From Budvicia diplopodorum (GTDB lineage: Bacteria > Pseudomonadota > Gammaproteobacteria > Enterobacterales > Enterobacteriaceae), in the NCBI RefSeq assembly GCF_009800925.1, contig NZ_WOYF01000021.1, positions 1 to 36,389 of the forward strand: DNA of 36,389 nucleotides, written 5' to 3'. The position numbers and the translations under genes are program-made. The notes under the pieces were generated by a model. It searched no databases. It was given only the letters and a program-made list of their open reading frames with translations, and was not told the DNA's origin. Positions 17,186-24,804 of this stretch are shown here, piece by piece. Numbering within the stretch: the first letter of the stretch is position 1; each line of letters opens with the position of its first letter.

Positions 17186-18316
17186 TCAGCGCCTGATTTT
17201 GTTCCGATGATAATGCAAAGCTATCATTAACTGGCTGAGATCTTTAAAGATAAAAGGATCCATAAAGGTAATCTCTTCTATCTGATGAAGCCGATAGGTT
17301 AGGGTATTTCTATGAATACCTAAGATTTGCGCTGTATTTCTTATTTCTGCATTATTTTCTATATAGGTAGTGAGCGTATGCAGTAGCGTAGATCCGGTTC
17401 CGACTGCCAGCAGCTTGTCTATGCACTGATTAAAATAAAGTGTGAAATGGCTGGTTTTTGCTTCATTTAGTAGCCCGCAAAAAGCGAGCTGTTTACCGTT
17501 GATAATTCTGAGCGTAGGGTGGGACTGTTTCCCGTGTTTAATCATTTCTTTAATCATAAATATAGACTGACGGAATACCATTGGTGTGTCTGACTCTATG
17601 CCAACGCCAATCGTATAGTGACTTAGTTGAGTTTCCATAAATCGATTAATTTCGTCGATTAATCCTTGATACCCTTTAATTTCAGTCACAATAAGCAAGA
17701 TCTCATCATTGCTGAGTAAGATAACTCTCTGAGATTGTAGAATATTTGATAGTTCATTCAGGATGTTATCTATTGTTTTACCTAGCAGATGTCCACCGGT
17801 CTCAATATTAATTATCAGCGGTAATATTGGCTGGTTTAAATGTATATCTTGCTGCTCCAACTGGTATCTGGTCTCAATTCCTTTACTGGTATCTCCGAGC
17901 TCTAGATATTGTTTAAGTAATAAATCCCGGATACGGTATTGCCAGTTCATTTCTCGAATATCTAAGGACTGCTTAACCAGCAATTCTGCCGTCAGGATAG
18001 CCAGTTCAGCATACCTGCCGATGGCGACAGGGTTACCGCTGATTCCTATTACCATTACCACCTGATCGTCAACAATAATCGGGTGGTTGATTCCCGGCTG
18101 AACGTTCTTATATTTTGCTGCCTGTTGTGGGGTCTCGATTGTCATTCTTTGACGGTTTTTTATCACCTCATAGGCAACTTCATGGCGCTCTCCAATTCTA
18201 TGATTTTCGCCAGAAGCAATGATAATTCCCTGATGGTCAATAACATTCACATTATGATGAATAATACTCATTGCTCGCTTAACAATGGTATTTGCTAACT
18301 CTAAGGTGATAAGCAT
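17186..18316 (-). CDS. CdaR-family (sugar diacid / hydroxy acid recognition) transcriptional regulator
   Basis: 376 residues. The N-terminal putative sugar-diacid recognition domain (about 1-135; PF05651 type) is followed by a linker region and a C-terminal PucR/CdaR helix-turn-helix near residues 326-347 (RNTAQILGIHRNTLTYRLHQ). E. coli CdaR activates glucarate, galactarate and glycerate genes, and relatives often sit beside glycerate kinase, as here (68 bases downstream of it). It is the last gene of the leftward cluster and probably controls it, sensing glycerate or a related hydroxy acid. The ligand is inferred. The gene looks A+T-richer than its upstream partners. Confidence 0.85.
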   Translation of the reverse strand: MLITLELANTIVKRAMSIIHHNVNVIDHQGIIIASGENHRIGERHEVAYEVIKNRQRMTIETPQQAAKYKNVQPGINHPIIVDDQVVMVIGISGNPVAIGRYAELAILTAELLVKQSLDIREMNWQYRIRDLLLKQYLELGDTSKGIETRYQLEQQDIHLNQPILPLIINIETGGHLLGKTIDNILNELSNILQSQRVILLSNDEILLIVTEIKGYQGLIDEINRFMETQLSHYTIGVGIESDTPMVFRQSIFMIKEMIKHGKQSHPTLRIINGKQLAFCGLLNEAKTSHFTLYFNQCIDKLLAVGTGSTLLHTLTTYIENNAEIRNTAQILGIHRNTLTYRLHQIEEITFMDPFIFKDLSQLMIALHYHRNKIRR

Positions 18317-18384
18317 ATATATTTCCTTTGCTTGTAGAATTTTTAGTCATAATGTTGAATGTCTATTATTACTGAAGCGTTTTA

Positions 18385-19548
18385 TTATTTTTGAGCTGAC
18401 AGTCTCATACCTACATCAATAGTACGTATTAATGCTTCTGCTGTGTCTGATAGCAACGCTTCTGCATTTCTCATTGCTGTTTCTAAAGAGATAGGTTCGG
18501 AACAAATAGACCACATGGCGTTGACATTATGTTGGTATAGCAGGGAGGCGCCTTCTCCTAGCGCGCCAGCAAGAGCAATTACTGGTTTATTATAAGCCGC
18601 AGCCAGATTGGCTACTCCAACAGGAGCCTTGCCAAAGCTGCTCTGCTTATCCAGTTTTCCCTCGCCGGTGATAACTAAATCGGCATTACGTATCAGTGAT
18701 TCAGCTTCGAGTAACTCGAGGACTAATTCGATTCCTGGACGCAGTTTTGCCTGAGTAAACCAGATTAATGCGGCACCCATTCCTCCGGCAGCGCCTGACC
18801 CGGGAATCAGGTTAGCGTCGTTATTCAGCCCATGACAAAGAGAGTGATGGTAATTTTTCATACCATTCTCAAGCCGATCCAGCTGTTGTTGGGTTGCACC
18901 TTTCTGTGGTCCATAAATACGGGTGGCTCCATGCTCCCCAAGCAACGGATTATTTACATCGCATGAGGCTTCAAAAAGAGCGTTTTTTGCAGCAGGATGT
19001 AATTGACATAGATCTGCCCGATAAACACGCATTAGGTCTTCTCCACTAGCCGGTATTGAGATGAGGTTATTCTGTTTATCAAAAAATTGAACGCCAATAG
19101 CCTGTGCAAAACCAATCCCACCATCGTTAGTGGCGCTGCCGCCAAGTCCGATGATGATATGCGATATCCCCTTATCCAAAACCTCTTTTACTATCTGGCC
19201 CAAGCCATATGATGAGGCTTTCTCTGCATTTCTAAGAGCCTTTGGCGTTAACTCTAATCCGCAGGCTTGAGCCATTTCTATAATCGCTTTGTCTTTACCC
19301 AGCGTTATATATTCAGCTTCGGTTGGCTGGTTGTAGGGGCCCATAACGACTATTTTGTGATTAGTTTTATTTTTTAATGACGGGCTAGCATTGAGTATTT
19401 GTAATAATCCTTCTCCGCCGTCGGCAATAGGTAACTGATTAGTTATGATATCTGAACGGTACCGAGTCAGGCCCGAAGCAATAGCCTGACAGGCTTGCTG
19501 AGCAGTGCAGCTTCCTTTAAATGAGTCTACGGCGATAAGAATATTCAT
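18385..19548 (-). CDS. garK: Glycerate 2-kinase (GarK/GlxK family)
   Basis: 387 residues of the glycerate kinase type 1 family (PF02595): DSFKGSCTAQQA at 8-19, ADGGEG at 42-47, GLGGSATNDGG at 134-144, GAAGGMGAAL and VITGEGKLDKQSSFGKAP from about 292. It phosphorylates D-glycerate to 2-phosphoglycerate with ATP, feeding lower glycolysis. AAGGA precedes the ATG. It lies 66 bases after the thiolase gene in the same direction, which suggests that the pathway of this operon releases glycerate. The symbol denotes the family; garK and glxK paralogues cannot be separated here. Confidence 0.9.
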   Translation of the reverse strand: MNILIAVDSFKGSCTAQQACQAIASGLTRYRSDIITNQLPIADGGEGLLQILNASPSLKNKTNHKIVVMGPYNQPTEAEYITLGKDKAIIEMAQACGLELTPKALRNAEKASSYGLGQIVKEVLDKGISHIIIGLGGSATNDGGIGFAQAIGVQFFDKQNNLISIPASGEDLMRVYRADLCQLHPAAKNALFEASCDVNNPLLGEHGATRIYGPQKGATQQQLDRLENGMKNYHHSLCHGLNNDANLIPGSGAAGGMGAALIWFTQAKLRPGIELVLELLEAESLIRNADLVITGEGKLDKQSSFGKAPVGVANLAAAYNKPVIALAGALGEGASLLYQHNVNAMWSICSEPISLETAMRNAEALLSDTAEALIRTIDVGMRLSAQK

Positions 19549-19614
19549 GACACATCCTTCGAGAATTGGGTTTGTAGCTAAACTGGGGAGCAGGGTGCTC
19601 CCCTTTATGCATTA

Positions 19615-20799
19615 TTAATGTTCACGCTCAAACAATACGGAAATGCCCTGTCCGCCGCCGATACACATGGTGGCTAAGCCTGTATTGACGCCGCGGCGTT
19701 CCATTTCATACATCAGCTTGACTGAAATGATGGCACCGCTTGCGCCGACAGGATGCCCCAGCGCAATTGCGCCACCATTAACGTTCACTTTTGCCGGATC
19801 CAGTTTTAGATCGTTGATAACGGCGAGTGATTGCGCGGCAAACGCTTCATTAAGCTCAATTAGATCGATGTCATGCACTGACATATTGAGCCTTTTCATC
19901 AGCTTTTTGGTTGAAGGTGCGGGCCCGAAGCCCATAATTTCAGCTTCACATCCGGCGACCGCCCAGCCACGAACGACCATTCTGATCGGCAATCCTAGCT
20001 CTTGTGCTTTCGCTCTGGTTGTCATAACTAAAGCACCCGCACCGTCATTGATACCAGATGAGGTCGCTGCGGTAACCGTTCCATCCTTTTTAAAGGCTGG
20101 CTTTAGCTGGGCGTATTTATCTTTTGGAGTATCTCTTGGGTGCTCATCGGTATTAAAGATACGGGTATTTTTTCCTTCGCGGACTTCAAGGGGCAGGATC
20201 TGAGAGTCAAAGTATCCGGCCTTTATCGCAGCCAGCGCTTTTTGCTGACTGTTCCAGGCAAATTCATCCATAGCTTCACGGGTGATATTGAAGCGTTCTG
20301 CGGTAAACTCAGCGGTCATACCGTTATGATAGGGGCCTTCTGGCCACGTTAGGATGGAGACGATACCGTCTTCTAGCTCGCCATGGCCCAAACGATATCC
20401 ATAGCGGGCCTTACGGATATAGTAGGGTAGCTGAGTCATATTTTCTGTTCCGCAGGCTACGGCAATCTCTGCGTTTCCTGTTTGTAATTCCATCATACAG
20501 TCAACAATAGCCTGCAGGCCCGATCCGCATTGACGGTTGACTGAATAGGCGGTTGTTTCATTCGGCAAGCCAGCACGTAATTGACAAATTCTGGCGATAA
20601 AGCCACTTTCAGCAATTTGCCCAACGTTGCCAACTACGACTTCATCTATTTGCTCGGGTTTCAGCCCTGCGCGTGCAACGGCTTCGCGTATTACAGCCGC
20701 TCCTAAGTCGTGTTGGTGAACGTCTTTAAAGCTTCCACCCATAGTTCCTATCGCAGTACGTACGCCACTCACAACAACAATATCATTCGCATTTTTCAT
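19615..20799 (-). CDS. Thiolase (acetyl-CoA acetyltransferase family)
   Basis: 394 residues from the second of two adjacent ATG codons; AAGGAG lies six bases before it and overlaps the end of the dehydrogenase gene. The thiolase triad is complete: C91 in NRQCGSGLQA, H349 in ALGHPVGASG, C379 in MCIGGGQG. The enzyme cleaves a 3-ketoacyl-CoA with CoA to acetyl-CoA and a shortened acyl-CoA, or runs in reverse. Length and motifs match AtoB-like degradative thiolases. In this operon I infer cleavage of a polar 3-ketoacyl-CoA, not acetoacetyl-CoA alone. Confidence 0.9.
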   Translation of the reverse strand: MKNANDIVVVSGVRTAIGTMGGSFKDVHQHDLGAAVIREAVARAGLKPEQIDEVVVGNVGQIAESGFIARICQLRAGLPNETTAYSVNRQCGSGLQAIVDCMMELQTGNAEIAVACGTENMTQLPYYIRKARYGYRLGHGELEDGIVSILTWPEGPYHNGMTAEFTAERFNITREAMDEFAWNSQQKALAAIKAGYFDSQILPLEVREGKNTRIFNTDEHPRDTPKDKYAQLKPAFKKDGTVTAATSSGINDGAGALVMTTRAKAQELGLPIRMVVRGWAVAGCEAEIMGFGPAPSTKKLMKRLNMSVHDIDLIELNEAFAAQSLAVINDLKLDPAKVNVNGGAIALGHPVGASGAIISVKLMYEMERRGVNTGLATMCIGGGQGISVLFEREH

Positions 20800-20809
20800 C
20801 ATATTCTCC

Positions 20810-21547
20810 TTAAAGCACCATTCCGCCGCCAACGTTAATCACTTCGCCATTGATATAGCGCGCCTCATCGGATGCGAGAAAAGCAACGCAATTTCCGACG
20901 TCTCTTGGATCTCCTGCGTATCCGGCAGGTATCTTGCTGACCATAATGTCCCAGACTTTTTCCGGTACGCTTTTAGTCATGTCGGTTTCAATGAATCCTG
21001 GGCAAATAGCGTTGACCGTTACGCCTTTGCGGGCCAGTTCGCGGCAGGCCGTTTTAGTTAAACCGATAACGCCAGCTTTAGAGGCGGCATAGTTAGCTTG
21101 CCCGACGTTTCCCAACCAACTGGCAGATGAGATATTAATTATTCGTCCGGCTGAGCGTTCACGCATGCGGATAGCGGCTTCCTGCATACAATGGAAGGTC
21201 CCTTTTAGATTGATATCCATGACCAGATCCCAGTTTTCTTCTGTTATCTTATGCAGCATAGCGTCTCGGTTTATACCCGCGTTGTTTACCAGAATATCGA
21301 TCTGACCCAGCTGGCGTTCCGTCTCAGCGAATAGATGGTTAACTTCACTGCGGTTGGCAATATTGCAGGGAATGAAGACGGCTTTATAGCCTGCGCTAGT
21401 GAGTTCCTGTACGGTTTTTTCACCGCTTTCTTTATCTACATCGCAAATCACCACCGAGGTGCCTTGCTCTGCAAGTACCTGTGCGATCCCGCGGCCAAGT
21501 CCGCGGCCAGAACCGGTAACAATGGCAACTTTACTTTTTAGTGACAT
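20810..21547 (-). CDS. FabG-like short-chain dehydrogenase, probable 3-hydroxyacyl-CoA dehydrogenase
   Basis: 245 residues, classical SDR: TGSGRGLG at 11-18, NNAG at 88-91, catalytic S141, Y153 and K157 (YAASK). D36 at the end of the second beta strand (ICDVD) points to NAD+ rather than NADP+, favouring oxidation. Its stop is 10 bases before the thiolase start, so the pair is probably translated together: oxidation of a 3-hydroxyacyl-CoA followed by thiolysis. FabG-type SDRs usually act on (R)-hydroxy esters. A fatty acid synthesis role is unlikely given the neighbours. AAGGAA precedes the ATG. Confidence 0.85.
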   Translation of the reverse strand: MSLKSKVAIVTGSGRGLGRGIAQVLAEQGTSVVICDVDKESGEKTVQELTSAGYKAVFIPCNIANRSEVNHLFAETERQLGQIDILVNNAGINRDAMLHKITEENWDLVMDINLKGTFHCMQEAAIRMRERSAGRIINISSASWLGNVGQANYAASKAGVIGLTKTACRELARKGVTVNAICPGFIETDMTKSVPEKVWDIMVSKIPAGYAGDPRDVGNCVAFLASDEARYINGEVINVGGGMVL

Positions 21548-21608
21548 AAGATGTTCCTTATATTTTTTACTTGCCCGTTAAGAATAACGGCGGATTAATA
21601 ACAAATAG

Positions 21609-23195
21609 TTAAGCCGGACAGGCGTTGATTAATGTGTTTTTAAGGCCAAAAGCTGGTTCGGAAAACAGCGAAGCATCCATCAATTTTAACGATTCAGAAA
21701 TCAGCGGTATGAATTCCATTTGCTGCAAAATATCAGTTTCAAGATCGATACCCGGAGCAATTTCGATCAGCATCGGGCCTTGCTCCGTGAGTTCAAATAC
21801 GGCGCGTTCGGTGACCAGATGCATTTTCTGTTTTTTGGCGCGGGCCATTTCACCGTTATAAGAGATTTGGTTGATGTTACTGACCAGCTTTTTGATTGAG
21901 CCTTCCTGCACAATATTGAGTTTTCCGTTAAGGAATTCGACTTCCAGACCTTTTGCCGTGAAGGTTGAGCAGAACACCACATGGTGTGCATTTTGAGTAA
22001 TATCGATAAAACCACCGGCTCCGGTGCATCTATCACCCATTTTGGTGGCATTGATATGTCCGCTGGCATCCATTTCACCCGCGCCCATATAGGTGATATC
22101 TACACCAACGCCGTTGTAGTAGAGCATTTGTTCCTGATGATTAATCATCGCCGTGAGGTTTTTGCCAATACCGAAATCGATACCACCAGCCTGAACTCCA
22201 CCGTAAATACCTGATTCAACGGTGATCGTGATTTCATCACTGATGCCTTCTTCATGGATGATGGTTCCGATTACATCGTTAGGAATGCCGGTTCCGAGAT
22301 TAATAACGCATTCAGGATAGAGAAACTGGCAGGCGCGGCGGCCGATAACTTTACGAATGTCCAACGGTAGTTTTTCTACTTCGCTACCCGGAGCAATAAG
22401 ATTTCCACAATAGGCCGGATCGTAGAACCAAGATGATGTTTGGCGATGGTCTTGCTCTGGGTTATCACAGACCACGACGGCATCAATAAAATTGCCTGGC
22501 ACGACGACCTGTTTGGGATGAAGCGTTCCTCGCTGAGCCAAATTCTTCACTTGAGCAATAACCTTTCCACCGAAGCGCTTAGCGGCCAGCACGGCTTGAA
22601 GAATTTCCAGCTTCATGGCCTCTTCTTCACAGGTTAGATTGCCTTCTGTATCAGCGGTCGTTCCTCGAATAATGACCGTATCCAATGGCAGAGCAGGATA
22701 GAACAGATACTCTTCATCACGCATGGTGACTACTTCCACTAGGTCCGGGAGTTGGCGCGTAAGTTCGTTCATTTTTCCACCTTCGACCCGAGGGTCAATA
22801 AAGGTGCCTAGGCCGACTTTAGATAAATAGCCAGACTGACCCGCTGCCATTGCGGTATACAGGTGAACAATTTGCCCCTGTGGCAGACAAAAAGCTTCGA
22901 CTTTGTTTGAAGCAATTTTCTCCATCCACTTTGGCGCCAGACCCCAATGCGAACCGATAATACGTTTAACCATCCCCTGTGGCGTAAAGTGTTGGTTACC
23001 GCGTTCACGATTGGATTGCCCTGCGGAATGAATGTAGGTCAGACTATTGGGGGAACCTGTTTCAAGAAATCGTTGCTCCAGCGCTTTAAGGATGGATTCT
23101 GCTGCACCGATAAGCGTCATTCCAATGGTGCAAAGCGTTGAACCATCGTTAACTAAGGCTGCTGCCTGTTGAGCGGTGATAACTTTATTTTTCAT
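21609..23195 (-). CDS. YdiF-type acyl-CoA:carboxylate CoA-transferase
   Basis: 528 residues, a fused alpha-beta family I CoA-transferase. The catalytic glutamate is E327 in ITVESGIYGG; the oxyanion and CoA-binding loops are seen in INLGTGIPNDV and GAGGFIDITQNA. Family members (YdiF, propionate CoA-transferase) move CoA between short acyl-CoAs and carboxylates through a glutamyl-CoA thioester. In this operon it could activate the imported acid at the expense of acetyl-CoA or of the second thiolysis product, releasing the free acid for the next enzyme. The gene is 61 bases before the dehydrogenase. AGAGGA precedes the ATG. Confidence 0.88.
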   Translation of the reverse strand: MKNKVITAQQAAALVNDGSTLCTIGMTLIGAAESILKALEQRFLETGSPNSLTYIHSAGQSNRERGNQHFTPQGMVKRIIGSHWGLAPKWMEKIASNKVEAFCLPQGQIVHLYTAMAAGQSGYLSKVGLGTFIDPRVEGGKMNELTRQLPDLVEVVTMRDEEYLFYPALPLDTVIIRGTTADTEGNLTCEEEAMKLEILQAVLAAKRFGGKVIAQVKNLAQRGTLHPKQVVVPGNFIDAVVVCDNPEQDHRQTSSWFYDPAYCGNLIAPGSEVEKLPLDIRKVIGRRACQFLYPECVINLGTGIPNDVIGTIIHEEGISDEITITVESGIYGGVQAGGIDFGIGKNLTAMINHQEQMLYYNGVGVDITYMGAGEMDASGHINATKMGDRCTGAGGFIDITQNAHHVVFCSTFTAKGLEVEFLNGKLNIVQEGSIKKLVSNINQISYNGEMARAKKQKMHLVTERAVFELTEQGPMLIEIAPGIDLETDILQQMEFIPLISESLKLMDASLFSEPAFGLKNTLINACPA

Positions 23196-23285
23196 AAATC
23201 CTCTGCTTCTGTAGAGCCAGATCGTACCAATTTTATTCAGTAGCCTTTCTTTGTCGGTAGAAAGGCTATCTGTGATGGGACCGAG

Positions 23286-24617
23286 TTACTTTTCAGCGTC
23301 TTTTGCTGCCTGTATTTCTTTCATGCTTGGTGGCTGCTTGACTATTGCAGCCCCAATGGTGGCGAAAATTAGCATCACAACGGCAAACCATAGGCCGGCG
23401 CTTGGTGAGCCCGTTTTATCCTCTAGCAGGCCGAAGACATAAGGGCCAACGAAGCCACCGGTAATTCCTAAACAGGCTAACAAACCCAAGCCTCCGGCTA
23501 ACATATTGCCGCTCATTAAGGTTGCCGGATAAGTGAAGATGATTGATTGGACGACGAAGAACATGGATGCGCCGATACAAAAACCGATTAAACCGAGAAC
23601 CGGGCCGCCTAATGCCCCGATCACAAAGCCAATCGCCATCGACATAAACCCGGATACCAACATCACTTGAGAGCGTTTTGCCGTATTGGCGTATTTGGGT
23701 AAGAAGAATCCACCGATAGCTGCTGCAATCCACGGAATAGCAGTTAGCAGACCCAGAGTTAGGGTGCTCATAGCTCCATAGCCTCGGATGATGCTTGGTA
23801 GGAAATACGTCAGGCTGTAAACAGATATTTGGTGAGTGAAATAGATCGCAATGATCAACAGGAAGGTTTTGTTGGTAAATGCGGTTTTAAATGAGAACTT
23901 CTGGTTTCTATCAACCCCGACCGGCTGTTCAGATGCCAATTTATTCTCGATGTACTCGACATCAGCTGGCGTTAACCATTTTGCGTCGCGCGGTCTGTCT
24001 GGTAATACAGCATAAACATAAAAAGCTAAAATAATGGCGGGAATGCCTTCTACGATAAACATCCACTGCCAACCGTGCAAACCCGCAACGCCATCTAACA
24101 TTAGCAGTGCGCCACCAAGCGGTGCTCCAACGATATTTGCGATACATACACCAAGTAGGAACATGCCAACCGCTCTTGCCCGCTCTTCCCGCCCAAACCA
24201 GTAGGTTAGATACAATATAATCCCGGGATACAGGCCAGCTTCTGCCGCTCCCAGTAACAAACGCATGATATAGAATGATGTAGGGCCAGTAACAAATGCC
24301 ATACCGGCAGAAATCAGCCCCCATGTGATCATAATGCGGGTAATCCAGAAACGGGCACCTACTCGTGCCATCATCAGGTTACTCGGTATTTCCATTGTGG
24401 AATAAGTGAGGAAGAACAGCCCCGCGCCCAGACCGTAGGCTGTTGCGGATAAACCAAGATCGATAGACATTGATGCTCTGGCAATACCGATATTGGTCCG
24501 ATCAATAAAACTGATAATGTAAACGATAATAAGCAGCGGCATCAGATGCTTATATATTTTTGCATTCGTGATAGCTGCCTGGCCTAACGAGGCCATTTTT
24601 GATTGAATGTCTGACAT
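23286..24617 (-). CDS. MFS permease, anion:cation symporter (ACS) family
   Basis: 443 residues from the ATG at 24617 (an upstream in-frame TTG at 24623 is less likely), with GGGGAG ten bases before it. Twelve transmembrane helices are expected; the ACS signature FIDRTNIGIA lies at 37-46, and GRxxxxR-type loop residues are visible. ACS proteins take up organic anions such as hexuronates, tartrate, phthalate and sugar acids with H+ or Na+. In this cluster it is the obvious uptake system for the acid substrate. A small hairpin CCTCA/TGAGG (24632-24645) lies just before the ribosome binding site. Confidence 0.88.
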   Translation of the reverse strand: MSDIQSKMASLGQAAITNAKIYKHLMPLLIIVYIISFIDRTNIGIARASMSIDLGLSATAYGLGAGLFFLTYSTMEIPSNLMMARVGARFWITRIMITWGLISAGMAFVTGPTSFYIMRLLLGAAEAGLYPGIILYLTYWFGREERARAVGMFLLGVCIANIVGAPLGGALLMLDGVAGLHGWQWMFIVEGIPAIILAFYVYAVLPDRPRDAKWLTPADVEYIENKLASEQPVGVDRNQKFSFKTAFTNKTFLLIIAIYFTHQISVYSLTYFLPSIIRGYGAMSTLTLGLLTAIPWIAAAIGGFFLPKYANTAKRSQVMLVSGFMSMAIGFVIGALGGPVLGLIGFCIGASMFFVVQSIIFTYPATLMSGNMLAGGLGLLACLGITGGFVGPYVFGLLEDKTGSPSAGLWFAVVMLIFATIGAAIVKQPPSMKEIQAAKDAEK

Positions 24618-24804
24618 GGTCAATTATCTCCCCTCATCGTTGAGGTTATTAATCAATATTGAGTTCTATTAGCCTATTTAAGATATTTGGGATAGATGTC
24701 CGCACCCATTATTTGGGTGTTAGTTTTTATTATTTGACTAATAGAATGCCTAATTTATATTAAATATCTCCTTTTTAATTAATGTCATTTTTATTATTTA
24801 ATGA
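24618..24804. repeat. Nested inverted repeats in the ligase-permease intergenic region
   Basis: In this A+T-rich gap, TTCTATTAG (24664-24672) is repeated inverted as CTAATAGAA (24738-24746), and AGATATTT (24681-24688) as AAATATCT (24762-24769). Between them CACCCA/TGGGTG (24703-24719) forms a compact hairpin. These could be an RNA processing or attenuation structure within the operon, or operator half-sites for a second promoter in front of the permease. No clear promoter hexamers were recognised. Confidence 0.45.

Noticed and set aside
20800-20832. Longer thiolase N-terminus overlapping the dehydrogenase gene
   Set aside because: The AAGGAG at the dehydrogenase stop fits the ATG at 20799, which also gives the typical 394-residue length.
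20810-21547. Cluster as a polyhydroxybutyrate synthesis operon (thiolase plus FabG-like reductase)
   Set aside because: No PHA synthase or phasin is present, D36 suggests NAD+-linked oxidation, and permease, CoA-transferase and glycerate kinase point to catabolism.
22947-23141. Short + strand ORFs opposite the CoA-transferase, thiolase and ligase
   Set aside because: They are antisense shadows of well-supported genes, with no ribosome binding sites or domain content.
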